Notes under the pieces: model-generated
Seen by the model: only the letters and a program-made list of their open reading frames with translations
What the model was told of the DNA's origin: nothing
Database searches by the model: none
Program-made: the position numbers and the translations under genes
Assembly: GCF_902806685.2 (NCBI RefSeq)
Contig: NC_048542.1
Coordinates: forward strand, 5,130,533 to 5,194,532
From: Maniola hyperantus
Taxonomy: Eukaryota; Arthropoda; Insecta; Lepidoptera; Nymphalidae
DNA length: 64,000 nucleotides
Reading direction: 5' to 3'
In this document: piece by piece, positions 46,436 to 56,491 of the stretch
Numbering within the stretch: the first letter of the stretch is position 1
Layout of the letters: every line of letters starts with the position of its first letter

Positions 46436-46640
46436 TTATTAAAAATGCGAAAGTGTGTTTATTTGTTGGTTTGTTGGTTTGACCTCCAATCACGTCGCAA
46501 CGGTGCAACGGATTGACATAGGCTACTCGAGACCTGGAGAGTGACATAGGCTACTTTGTAACCCGTAAAACCAAAGAGTTCCCACGGGATTTTTAAAAAC
46601 CTAATTCCACGCGAATGAAGTCGTGGGCATCAGCTAGTAA
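46436..46640 (+). mobile_element. Helitron-like element, Hel-A
   Basis: Begins ATTAAAAATGCGAAAGTGTG, passes CAATCACGTCGCAACGGTGC, and ends GAATGAAGTCGTGGGCATCA and GCTAGTAA. Non-coding and non-autonomous. Confidence 0.7.
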
Positions 46641-47542
46641 TATACCTAAAGTAGGAAATATGAAGCAAAGCTTTTAGCATCACGATTTAAATTCAAAATG
46701 GGAATACATATAAAGTAAGTAAGACTATGTGGAGCAATAGATATTACCATAGGTAGGTAGGTACCTGCCTACAACATTATTATTTCACAGTTAAAAAATG
46801 TACATAAATAAAATTATGGAAGAAAGAAATGAGATGTAGCATTCTGCGCAAAACTTCAACTTTGCAACAATAAACTTGAAACTTGACTAGATAAGATGTA
46901 TTAGGTACAAAGGTAATATTATTATGTAAAGCATGATTACATAATCATGACGAAAATGCCATTTTTTACAAGGTTTCTTGAGGTAAATGTAACCTTATGA
47001 TCATTTAGTTAGAGAAATGCTAAAAGAAGGTGCGTTCAGCGTGAAAAGCGAATTGAGTTCTTGATTATTAAATATTCAAATTATAACAAATTCTACATTG
47101 GAGTTAAACAACATTATGACTTCCATTTAGTGAATAAATAAGTAATAATTATTAAAAGCTCGACAGATTCTCATGGCGTGTTTATGTCATATGAATGTGA
47201 TATACATGCCATGTATGTATAATGAATGCTTACCTTTCCTTGCTGCATTAGGAACGCCAGTTCCACATCGGAGAAATTGCATTCAATATTAGGTCGAGGC
47301 TACATTGGCAAGAAGATGACCAATTCCGCGACAGCAATTCCTTTAAAACAAACTCCTTTAAAACTGTACCTGTTTGAGTCCGTCCAGGTAATGTTAGTTT
47401 TGGGCATCCCTATACCACAGGAGTTTGTTGTCGTCGCCTTGCCAGTGCGGCCTTGGCCTTAGGCTGTCCACCACAGATATATTATATTATTCAATGTAAT
47501 ATATCTCTGAGGAATATTAGTCAGCAACTTGGCTAAAATGCT
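46641..47542. other. No gene recognised
   Basis: Contains a 78-codon frame (47226-47462) with somewhat elevated GC at its end (TTGCCAGTGCGGCCTTGGCC) but no recognisable protein. A short inverted repeat around 47476-47508 (ATATATTA, TAATATAT) is AT-rich noise. Confidence 0.45.
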
Positions 47543-47597
47543 GGTGTGCGGGGCGTCCACCCGCCTCATACCCCGATTGCCATCTCAACCTGTCGCT
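47543..47597. mobile_element. Right-half remnant of foldback MITE, family H
   Basis: GTGCGGGGCGTCC followed by CCCCGATTGCCATCTCAACC and TGTCGC matches the core and right arm of family H. The left arm is missing. Confidence 0.65.
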
Positions 47598-47680
47598 TAA
47601 ACACAGTTAAGCGTAAGAAATCAACTTAAATCCATTTATCCATCTGATGCAGTTAATCCCCGGAATTGATGTTAATAATA

Positions 47681-47863
47681 CCAGTACGCGGCAGAAAATA
47701 ATGTACATCGACCTTTAGAATGAGATTTCGGCTATGTAGAGCGTTGTCTCTGTCACTCATACCTATGTGACGTTTTGTCGGTCTCAACGACAGAGACAGT
47801 GACAATACAAATTAGCTATCTCTTGCCGATCTAGGTCGATGTTCATTATTTTCTGCCGGAACT
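47681..47863. mobile_element. MITE with GGCAGAAAATA-type inverted ends, second copy
   Basis: Terminal arms CGGCAGAAAATAATGTACAT and GTTCATTATTTTCTGCCG are inverted. The interior carries CTCTGTCACTCATACC and CAACGACAGAGACAG, matching the interior of the 33108 element. Non-coding, non-autonomous. Confidence 0.75.
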
Positions 47864-49304
47864 TTCCCGAAGTCCCGAAAACAACTGTTCAAAATCAACT
47901 GAGTGATCGATGCGCGAATAGGTAATGAACAAAAACAGACAAAATATAGAAAGAAAACGTTATTTTTTATTAAAATAGGCTTGCGATCCACTATACACCA
48001 TACTTTTATTCGGATGGCGTAAGTCTACAAAACAACAAAACATAGTATCGTACAAAAAACTCATATTAGCATCGCCATAAAAAAGGTATAGGTACCGAAA
48101 GAAATCGTAAGAAAGTTAAATGTTGCCATTTCAAAGTCGCGGGCTCACGCCGTTAGCACTCGAAACTTCCAATAAATCATATTGCAACAGTGTTGCCATC
48201 GTAAACGCAGTTGTACACGCGTAAAACCATTCAGGAGATAATTCGATCGTTTCTGCGAACGTATCTGTTAGGTAATTTTTTTTCCGCAGATTAGATCTTT
48301 TGGGTTTAAGTAAATAATTTATGTCTCAGTTGAAAAACCAAAAGTAGGATATTATTTGATTTAACTATTTTTAACTCCACTGTTATTATCAGCTTTAATT
48401 TACTATTGATGACGGTTTCTACAACGTCTAAATTGTAAAATAAATAAAGGGAATTAATCAATATATGTATGCATTATTTCATCATTAGTTAAAATTTTGT
48501 ACCCGACTGATGTAAAGTGTGCAGTGGATTATCTACTATCCCTTATCTAAAAATGTCGTACCGTGCTTATTGTCAAAAATAAGTTGTGCACACCTTAACA
48601 TTTTTAAAAATACGAATGACATTATTTTGACAGGCACTAAAAGTATCAAATAAGACGAAAGCTGAGTTACGCTCAGCCAATAACCTTTTAGAGGCACTGC
48701 AACAAACACACCCTGATCGTAAAAGCAAATTCAACGATTACTTGAGTTGTAGCTGACGAATAAATTCATCAGGTTACGACATTTACGCGGTTTTTCACCT
48801 CTGTGGTAGCGTTCATATCAAAATGACTCGGTAACAAAATTTCAGAAATATTTTTTTCTGACAACTAAATAAAAGCTGTCTCGTAAAGTAATCACTGCTA
48901 ATGATGAAATATGTGTTAAGGCACAGTATTAAAGTATAATGCCTTGCTGCCTTATTTTCATATTTTTTAGTAACTTAAATGTTAGTTAAATACTAATAAG
49001 CCAATTGTATTAATATACATTCTTCGAAAGTAAATCCATAAGTCTCTCAAGTCATAGCATATGAAATATCTTAGTACCTAGTACGTATCGTAGGCTACGT
49101 TAAGATCGTGGGTATTTACATGGATAACAACAATATCAACCAAATAGATCTAGTCATTAAAACAACCTATATAATCAAACAAAACTCGATTGCTAAATAT
49201 TAAGGTAGGCACTCTCTAATAAATAATTTCACTCATCTTGATAAATTACCAATTAAACAAAATAAAATAGTATGTATTTGCGTCAGCTGCTATACCTACT
49301 GTTA
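47864..49304. other. Repeat-poor intronic stretch
   Basis: No repeat family or coding signal recognised. Confidence 0.5.
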
Positions 49305-49560
49305 GAGAGAGAGCCAGTGCGTGCCAGATCTTCTTAATTTTATTAAAGCAGATATTCCGAAGAAAATACAAAAAAACGACTTTATACTTTGAGGTAATAT
49401 TGTTTACACCTTTATTACTTATCTGTTACCTCCCAAAGCCACCATGATCCAAACTTCATAGTCGCTGATCGTTCCTTTCTGTGTAAGGGTCTAGGGACAA
49501 TATGCAGAGAAACTTTCAGCTTTTAGAAAATAACGAAGGTCTGACACGCGCTGGCTCTTG
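49305..49560. mobile_element. MITE with AGAGCCAGCGCGTG inverted ends
   Basis: Left arm AGAGCCAGTGCGTGCCAGAT and right arm GTCTGACACGCGCTGGCTCT are inverted repeats, continuing imperfectly inward for about 40 bp. No ORF within. A single end of the same type (GGCACGCGCTGGCTCTC) is at about 43165-43182. Confidence 0.7.
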
Positions 49561-49797
49561 GTCCATGTAGGTAGGTATAATATTCTCCTATCCAATTTAC
49601 TGTCCGTCATATTGCAACTGTCAAAACGTTGCCATAAAATACAGAATACATGGGCGGTCCCGTAACCTTAGCAGTGCACGTTTTACCGTTGGTTACAACT
49701 GTGATCTAGACCCCAGGTGTAAATAGGTTCACGTAACTGAACTTACACACAGCTACGACTAACTAAAAAAGATCTGGTACATAATTTCATAGCCTAA

Positions 49798-50390
49798 TCG
49801 TCATCTTTATTAGCCCATTACCGGCCCACTATTGAACACGGGTCTCCTCTCAGAATGGAAAGGGTGTAGGCCGTAAGGAATTTCACCCTCACCACCTGGG
49901 TGTCTGGTGCACTTCAACCGTCCGCTGCGCCAGATCCTTCTTTCCACGCACGTGCAAACTGTGGAACTAACTCCCATCGGCGGTGTTCCCACTAGATTAT
50001 AACATGGGGTTATTCAAGGGGCGGACCAACAAACTCCTAAAAGGCCGGCAACGCATCGGCGGTTCCTCTGGTGCTGCAAATGTTCATGGGCGGCGGAAAT
50101 CACTTAACATCAGGTGACCCGCATGCTGGTGTGCTCGCTATAACTATTTAAAAAAAAGGCCATCGCACTAGCCAAGTGACCCCTTGAACACATTTCACAC
50201 ACCTTTGAGAGCATTATGGACAATTCTCAGGCATAGTTTGGTGATCTAAACTGTGTCTCAGGCACGCAGGTTTCCGCTAGATGTTTTCCTTCTTAAATCG
50301 CAAATACGTAACTCCGAAAAGCGAGAGGTGCATGCCCAGGATCGAACCCCTGACCCTCCGACTAGGAGTCTGAGCTCGTGCTAACAGTTA
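49798..50390 (-). mobile_element. SINE-G split by a CR1-like insertion
   Basis: The tail portion (49798-49868: CCATTACCGGCCCACTATTG, GGGTCTCCTCTCAGAATGG) and the head portion (50158-50390: CCAAGTGACC, CACACCTTTGAGAGCATTAT, CAGGATCGAACCCCTGACC) flank the CR1-like fragment at 49869-50157. GGCC sits at both junctions and may be part of the target-site duplication. Confidence 0.7.
49869..50157 (+). mobile_element. CR1-like non-LTR retrotransposon, 3' end with ORF2 C-terminus
   Basis: One plus-strand frame reads RSFFPRTCKLWN, a stop codon, then LPSAVFPLDYNMGLFKGR and TNKLLKGRQRIGG to a stop after SLNIR. The pattern WN-LP-VFP-YN---FK is the usual C-terminal tail of CR1/Jockey-type reverse transcriptases, followed by a short 3' UTR and an A-run (50150-50157). 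Dead copy: 5'-truncated with an in-frame TAA. Its 3' end also occurs at 13750 and 59021. Confidence 0.7.
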
Positions 50391-50744
50391 TAATATGAGT
50401 ATTTGATAAAATTAGCACAAATTATACCAAAAGACTAGTCATTCATTCATCTGAATCCGTCAATGGAAGAGGCTGAGCTGAGACAATCGGCACAGTGTCG
50501 GATGTCAATTGAAATCTCAAGGACGGCTAGATGCAGATAACAATTGGTAAACACGGGCACGTGGAGATAATTGCGGTCCGGCCTAAGCAAACAATGCGCA
50601 TTGTTACTCCTGCAGGCCGTTCACATTGTAGAAATGGCTCCCCGCGCCGCGCCGGTCACTCAATCGCGTGCTCAAATTTTTGTGACCATCCGTTTCTTAG
50701 CAGTTGTTTTTTAAAATACATTTTTTTTAAAATATTTATTTTGT

Positions 50745-50998
50745 CTAGTGGGAGGCTACGGCCGTTGCTAGTTACCACCCTACCGGCAAAGACGTGCCGC
50801 CAAGCGATATAGCGTTCCGGTACGATACCGTATAGATACCGATAAGGGGTAAATCGAATTTAGAAGGGGTATGGCCCACATACCCCTTCCAAGTTAGCCC
50901 GCATCCTATCATTATTTTTCTTATTATATCATTAGACTGCATCATTACTTACCATCAGGTGAGATTGCAGTCAAGGGCTAATTTGTAATAGGTACAAT
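50745..50998 (-). repeat. Dispersed repeat, family F
   Basis: TAGTTACCACCCTACCGGCA, CCGCCAAGCGATATAGCGTT, CTTCCAAGTTAGCCCGCATC and CCATCAGGTGAGATTGCAGT are the reverse of the 15574 copy, ending in an A-run. Confidence 0.65.
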
Positions 50999-51150
50999 AA
51001 AAAAAAATTGATTTCCAGTTACTGATCGGCCAATCGTACAATCCAGAGATAATGATGAAGATGACCTAAAACCTTAACCAATTTACATCTGAAGCGCCTC
51101 TGCTCACGACGCGAGGTCAAGGAAATTTTAAGGTTCAAAACTATACCCTG

Positions 51151-51195
51151 ACGGCTCAACTTACGTGATTAGTCGAATCACGTAAGTTGAGCCGT
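51151..51195. repeat. Perfect inverted repeat, 20-bp arms, 5-base loop
   Basis: ACGGCTCAACTTACGTGATT (51151-51170), loop agtcg, then its exact reverse complement (51176-51195). Weaker outer homology (TATACC and GGTATA with GACGGC and GCCGTC) extends it to about 51142-51212. Confidence 0.9.
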
Positions 51196-51370
51196 TTCAG
51201 CCGTCAAAGGTATATTTATAACAGATATCAGTCACGATAGTTTCAACACTAAATTACACCTGAAGAAGTATAGAATTATAAAAATAATGAAAGTGACGTA
51301 GGTATGTTTGGATTAGAAAATAAATAATCCTTAATTTCAGTAAATTACCTCATGCATCATATCATAATCC

Positions 51371-51721
51371 ATGCAACAATTGCAACAATATTTTGTTCAA
51401 TGGGGTACTGTGCGATCAATTCCCTTCCCTTCAGAACGGCCAAGATTTCAAGATGCGCATATTTATTGTCCGGGTGTCAACATCGCAATGCCGTCGGCGA
51501 ACTCTTTGAGCACGTTCGACATTCAACGGACGGCTCAAAGGGAGCGACCGTGTCAGCTGCAGGTTTATTATCAAAGACCCGATTCACGAAAATATCCAAC
51601 CTTCAACTTTCGGAAGCTTGACCTGAAAATGCAACAGAAAATCTTCTATGTAAGGCTCCTTTGTGAACCAGTATTTTCTGCTATAAATCCTGGGATGTTC
51701 GTAGTAGAGCCAATAAAGTGA
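51371..51721 (+). CDS. Unrecognised 116-codon ORF, possible coding exon
   Basis: Starts at ATG 51371 with an in-frame stop six bases upstream and ends at TGA 51719-51721. Residues 10-90 have a mixed, protein-like composition with Pro, Arg and aromatic residues and more GC-rich codons than nearby sequence. A possible acceptor (TTAATTTCAG, ending 51342) lies 29 bases upstream, and a possible donor (ATGTAAGG) near 51648. No known family was recognised. A second 89-codon frame overlaps it, and the start coincides with a cluster of Sox-like motifs, so the region may instead be regulatory DNA with a fortuitous ORF. Confidence 0.22.
   Translation: MQQLQQYFVQWGTVRSIPFPSERPRFQDAHIYCPGVNIAMPSANSLSTFDIQRTAQRERPCQLQVYYQRPDSRKYPTFNFRKLDLKMQQKIFYVRLLCEPVFSAINPGMFVVEPIK
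51373..51402. promoter_or_regulatory. Cluster of Sox-type AACAAT motifs
   Basis: Two direct AACAAT motifs (51375-51380 and 51384-51389) are followed by TTTTGTTC, whose reverse complement is GAACAAAA, at 51391-51398, and then CAATGG. Three HMG-type sites within 25 bp lie in the putative SoxF intron. Binding is inferred only from motif match, and such motifs arise often in AT-rich DNA. Confidence 0.3.
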
Positions 51722-51799
51722 CAGCCGTTTCTCCAATGTGAGGTTATTAAAAAATGAAACACTGCATAAAACTTTATGAGAATTGTAGAGATGCATTCC

Positions 51800-53559
51800 A
51801 TTGACTTTTAAGTTTTGACTAATTCAATTTACATAATAAAAAATTATAACGAACAAGGAAATAATGAAAACTATCATCTAAGCTTGTTCATTCACTCACT
51901 AGTTCTCAGATTTCAATTATATGCAAATCGGCCTACGTCACCGTGGAACCTGTTAATTGTTCTATAAAAACGGTAAAATAGCACGGGAGGCGATTCAAAA
52001 GGCTCCCGCTCCCACGATCAGCTGAGCCACATTTGGGCCTCGAAGTCTGACCCATATTCCGACCTATGACGTAGCCGACAACAATAGGGCATTGTTCTTT
52101 TATATTTGCGCGTCAGGAGTCCCTCAAGGTGCACGGTTCATTCACATCTAGCTTTCATTTAAATAGGTTCATTTGTTTTTCATTGTTCAAATCAGCTGTT
52201 TTCACGAGATTCCTATCTACCATTGATCAGTGAGTGTAACAGTGAACTTAAATGTTGTCTCGTTCCATTGTTTGTTTAACGAGACGAGTATTAAATTGTA
52301 TTGTTTCGGATTACGTAATGTAGTTGTCTCTCACCCGTTTATCGCTAGGCTTAACTGTATATTGTTTGTAAGTTGTAACTATCACGGTCGAAAACTCTAA
52401 AGTCTTAATCGAAAGCGTTCCAATTTTTGTTTTGAAATTTCGTAGATTGAGTAAAAAAGCTAGATTAAAGTACTGTTTAACCGCGTATGAGATAGCGATA
52501 GCACGACATAACGATGAATAACACGCCAATTATTACCATTGTTCGGTAGTCAATATTTGTATTAACCGATCAACAATATTTGTATTAAACGTTTTTATGT
52601 GAAAACAAGTAAATAACTAATGAGAAATACAATGACGCCACGAATTCTCAAAGTTTGTTTTGCAACTAAAGTTGTATTCCTTATATGTATTCTTGAAAAA
52701 AATCGGTTACAAGATAAGGGACAAAAAATAGGTTAGCTGCGTCTCTGTTTATCACATTAGTAACTTTATCTGTGCTCTCTTTTTAGTGTGAAAGAGAAAG
52801 CAAATGTTCCTTTATCTAGCTTTATTACTCTATCTAGGTCAAATTTCCAGGTTTTCAAACTACGAGTATGTACCTAGTTACCTACCTAATATCTAAATAC
52901 ACAATATAGGTAAAGCAAAATGTATTGTAACCAATCTACAAAAAAAAAGATCTAAAAGAGTTTGCATTACAAATTATTATCTGTAGATAATGTTCGCTGG
53001 TTTGAAAATTCCAATTTCAAATCAGATTTATATGTATAGTCTGTCACCGGTTCTCGCGTCCACGGAGGTTGGATAGTCAAACGGTAGTGAAGAAAAAAGA
53101 ACGAATGAATGATAAATAGTTCAAGTTAATCCGCTCTTATCGCCTGGGCCTCCCGTGCGGTCCAAATATGAAAGATGGACCCGTGTAGAGATAACAGTTC
53201 CAAGTAATAGCTTTCTAGGAGTGGAGAGGATTTGAAGAGATTACAGTTTTGATTGGCATGTTTCGAAAACATAAAAAATTATTACTTTTGTACTTATCAA
53301 ATAAATGGTTATTATACCTAGCTATAATTATATTGTAAATTATAAAGAGTTAAGTTCAATAAAACCTAGATTGACTTTAAATCCATGTACTTATTTACAT
53401 TCTAGTTGCTACTGTATTAATTTGAAACAATAAAGTTATTGAGAAGAAAAAACTTTGATAAAATAATTATCTAGTAGGTAATTACATATTATGTTAATTA
53501 TCGGTATATTACTAACTTCCCCAAAGACATTTATGTATATTACATTGTAAGTACATTAT
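51800..53559. other. Repeat-poor intronic stretch, possible regulatory region
   Basis: Contains the Sox-type dimer motif at 52080 and a GC-richer block at 51930-52140 (GGGAGGCGATTC, CTCCCGCTCCCACGATCAGC). No gene. TACGAGTATGTACCTAG-type simple sequence near 52862. Confidence 0.4.
52080..52096. promoter_or_regulatory. Inverted Sox-type dimer motif
   Basis: AACAAT and ATTGTT face each other across a 5-base spacer (agggc), a perfect inverted pair of HMG-box motifs. Paired inverted sites with a few bases between them are known binding sites for some Sox dimers (best described for SoxE). It sits in a repeat-poor, relatively GC-rich stretch about 0.7 kb from the motif cluster at 51.37 kb. Confidence 0.3.
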
Positions 53560-53640
53560 TCCCGTGACTTCGTCCGCGGGGATTTACATTTTTTAAACAT
53601 CCCGTTGAAACTCAAAATTTTCTCTTACATCCCCAGGCCC
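53560..53640 (-). mobile_element. Helitron-like 3' end fragment
   Basis: CCCGTGACTTCGTCCGCGGG and ATCCCGTTGAAACTC match the reversed 3' end of Hel-A. Only about 80 bp remain. Confidence 0.5.
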
Positions 53641-53915
53641 TAGGGTCTCCAAACTTCCAAAAAGAAGGAGGCTCTCGATTCGGTGCGTATTTTTTTGTCA
53701 TCATGTTTCCATCCAAATGTACTGATAACGAAATGAGAAAAATAAATGAATAAAAATTCCACGGTATGGTTCTGGCACCATCTGCGTCGCTGTGACAAAT
53801 GTAGTAAACGCCGTGTTAGCGCGGGCCGATCCTCGATATTATACACTAATTGTATCGGTATGCGCTACGATAGTGATGTTCTTATTCCGATAAATAAAGA
53901 TATTTTCTATATCCA
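53640..53915 (+). repeat. Unassigned sequence between Helitron copies with a 63-codon frame
   Basis: CAAAAAGAAGGAGGCTCTCG, TGTACTGATAACGAAATGAG and CACCATCTGCGTCGCTGTGA precede a short frame (53746-53937) with CGT/CGC arginines (HHLRRCDKCSKRRVSAGR). It is bounded by Helitron-like ends on both sides, and the frame runs into the second one, so it is more likely repeat DNA than a gene. Confidence 0.3.
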
Positions 53916-54141
53916 TACTTCCATACTAATATTATAAATGCGAAAATGTGTCTGTCTGTCTGCCTGTCTGCTAGCCTTTTACGGCCCAGGCGTACAACCG
54001 ATTTTAACGACATTAGGTACAGAGACAGCTTGAACAACGAGGAAGGAAATAGGAAAATTTTTATACCGGAAAATCAAAGAGCTCCCACGGGATTTTAAAA
54101 CCTAAACCCACGGGGACGAAGGCTCGGGCATCATCTTGTAT
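53916..54141 (+). mobile_element. Helitron-like element, Hel-A, full length
   Basis: 5' end TTCCATACTAATATTATAAA with the leading TC expected of Helitrons, then the GTCTGTCTGCCTGTC tract and GAAAATCAAAGAGCTCCCAC, ending GGACGAAGGCTCGGGCATCA and TCTTGTA in place of CTAG. The 3' terminus is mutated. Confidence 0.65.
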
Positions 54142-54559
54142 TAAATATACAACAAATGACACGATAAATTAGGATAAAATATTTCAGAGATTATTTTTTT
54201 CTGTTTACAGTGTTTAACAATCTTTTCTATAAAACGTGATATTTTCTAAATCTACGAGGTGTAAATCAGTCAAGATTTCATTACCTTTATTTCTTATTTA
54301 TGTAGCATCAGATGTAGACATAATCGTAGGTAAACCTAGTTCATAGTTCGTAGTACATAGTCGTAGGTAAATCGTAGGTAAACATTATAAAGCTAGTAAG
54401 TATACCTACTAAGTGAAAAGGTAAATATTTAGATTCTAGGTAGGTAAAAGAAAAACAACGGCTAGGTGCAATAAATATGAAATCTATGACCTGACTAGTG
54501 GCTTCGTTTGAGAAAATATGAATTCTCTTTATTCAGTATGGCGTGGATATTTCGTAAAA

Positions 54560-54690
54560 TCCGGCCTCATTCCTTGATTTCCTTGTAAAGGGTACCACTT
54601 TTCTTCAACTTTCTAGTTCCAAGGGTTGGAACGTATGAGTCAGTCAGTGAGTTAGGACAGGACTTTTTAGGACTAGTCTGGATTTTTATT
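54560..54690 (-). repeat. Dispersed repeat, family C fragment
   Basis: TTGTAAAGGGTACCACTTTT, CAACTTTCTAGTTCCAAGGG and GTATGAGTCAGTCAGTGAGT match family C in the same order as at 8262. Confidence 0.45.
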
Positions 54691-54723
54691 TTTATTTGCA
54701 GGTATTAATTCACCCAAGCTCAG

Positions 54724-54960
54724 CTAGTAATACATAATAATAACATTTTTCTGTTCCTCTCCGGACATTTTGTTCAAATATCGATATAAGTAACTTGTGC
54801 TGGTCATCACTACCCATACTATTTGTCGACGGTATCTGGCCCCGGAGCATCCATCATGCAACGTCCGATGATAAACGCGCTGCCTTATTAACTGCTGCGT
54901 TCCATACAGTACGCGGTACCCGGTATTAAGTAACACCATTACCGGGCTCTAGGCTTTGAA
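54724..54960 (-). other. Higher-GC patch with protein-like minus-strand frames
   Basis: Two overlapping minus-strand frames look protein-like: one open for 71 codons (containing RTLHDGCSGARYRRQIVWVV), the other with a single stop. This suggests an eroded coding fragment, perhaps from a transposon, but no family was recognised. Confidence 0.2.
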
Positions 54961-55175
54961 TCAGTTAAGAATATGAGCTTTACAGCTGGCGACTGACCAC
55001 TGAGCAGATTCATTTGAAGTAATGTTCGTTTGATCATCATCGTCATCACCCATCGCCGGCTCACTACAGAGCACGGTTCTCATCAGCGGCCATCGGCCCT
55101 CCGATCTCTATTAACGTGTCGGTAAAGTTTTTACTCATCCCTAAATCGCCCAACGCGCCTATATAAAGAAGTTTT

Positions 55176-55503
55176 ACTTAACATCATCATCATCATCATC
55201 ATCATCATGATCAACCCATGACCGACTCACTAGAGAGCACGGATCTTCTCTCAGAGTGAGAAGGGTTTTGGCCATAGTCTACCACTCTGGCCATGTGCGG
55301 ATTGGTAGACTTCACACACCTTTAAGAACATTATGGAGAACTCTCAGGCATGCAGGTTTCCTCGCGATGTTTTCCTTCACCGTTAAAGCAAGTGATATTT
55401 AATTACTTAAAACGCATATGACTCCGAAAAGTTAGAGGTGTGTGCTCGGGATCGAACCCCCGACCTCCGATTAGAAGGCGGACGTCCTAAGCACTAGGCT
55501 AAT
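55176..55503 (-). mobile_element. SINE-G, near full length
   Basis: A CATCAT simple repeat, then GATCAACCCATGACCGACTC, TAGACTTCACACACCTTTAA, GTTTTCCTTCACCGTTAAAG, and the complement of box B (CGGGATCGAACCCCCGACCT) and box A (GGCGGACGTCCTAAGCACTA). The upstream 55030-55175 matches the flank of the 41302 copy. Confidence 0.8.
55182..55210. repeat. (CAT)n microsatellite
   Basis: Eight or nine CAT units at the end of a SINE-G copy. A shorter CAT run at 14697-14717 marks the RTE-like remnant. Confidence 0.9.
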
Positions 55504-55584
55504 TTGGGGGAGTTGTGTGATGCTGCGTGGTGCTGGTGCGTATTGCTTGCTTGGTGGCTGGCTTTTCCTGCGTTAGCAGTGGGC

Positions 55585-55708
55585 GGGCGGGCGGTGCATG
55601 TCGCATGCTGCATGTTGCACCATACAGATTTGTTTGTTTCATCGTATAGCTTTTGGTTCTTTGTATACCTATTTAAAAATTACGCCAGCTTCTATATACA
55701 ACAAAGCT
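55585..55708 (+). repeat. Repeat J, copy 2
   Basis: GGGCGGTGCATGTCGCATGC, TGCATGTTGCACCATACAGA, TTTTGGTTCTTTGTATACC and ACGCCAGCTTCTATATACAA match copy 1 with a short deletion. Confidence 0.55.
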
Positions 55709-55945
55709 ATACTTAGTTGTTAGTAGGTAGGTATACATAGATCTCACATGCAGTCGAAGTGGCAGGATTCCGCTAGTCTATCAGTTAAATTAATACAAGC
55801 ATGACTTTCGTTTTCATGACCCCTGTTGGGTCTCCATAACATCTTTTATGGGAATGCCAGACGTTTCTTTTATTCTGGATTTGTTCTGTAAGAAATTTCA
55901 AAAAAATTCAAAATTCAAATGTGTATTTTATTCAAAATCCATATT

Positions 55946-56166
55946 ATACATATTAATATTATAAATGCGAAAGTGTGTCTGTCTGTCTGTCTGTCTGCAA
56001 GCTTTTCACAGTCCGACAGTTCAACCGATTTTGATGAACTTTGGCACAGAGTTAGCTTACATCCCGGGGAAAGACACAGGCTTTTTATCCCGGAAAATTA
56101 AAGAGTTCTCGGAGATTTTTAAAAAACCTAAATCCACGTGGATGAAGTCGCGGGCATCATCTAGTC
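55946..56166 (+). mobile_element. Helitron-like element, Hel-A
   Basis: TTAATATTATAAATGCGAAA, then (GTCT)n, then CCCGGAAAATTAAAGAGTTC and the end GATGAAGTCGCGGGCATCAT and CTAGT. A 155-codon frame crosses it into flanking sequence and looks fortuitous. Confidence 0.7.
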
Positions 56167-56237
56167 TAGTAGGTAATAAATTACACTTTTCAATTGTCGG
56201 TTGTTGGATTTGTAAAACAAGTTGTAATAATTATTAC

Positions 56238-56300
56238 CCAAACTTAAAACCAAAGTTACGAGGGTTCCAAACGCGCCAGGTCTTAGAAGAGCCCACAACA
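56238..56300 (+). repeat. Repeat I, copy 2
   Basis: AACTTAAAACCAAAGTTACG, AGGGTTCCAAACGCGCCAGG and TCTTAGAAGAGCCCACAAC; see copy 1 at 37855. Confidence 0.45.
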
Positions 56301-56491
56301 AACCCACAAAAAAAAAGCATGTTTAATAATAATAATTTAATTAGTACCCACTTAGTACCTACTTATACTTACCGATTATTATTTACTGTAACAATTCCAT
56401 ATCCCATACAACAAACTCTTTTAGGACTTTAGGATCCAAGTGTAAAACCTAGTTATCACAGAAGTAAGTAACTGGTGTGTATTCGTTGCAG

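Noticed and set aside
47226..47462. 78-codon plus-strand ORF
   Set aside because: No motif, no splice context and an overlapping AT-rich background; left as unassigned sequence.
55965..56432. 155-codon plus-strand ORF
   Set aside because: Its first part is a translated Helitron-like element and the rest is low-complexity flank.
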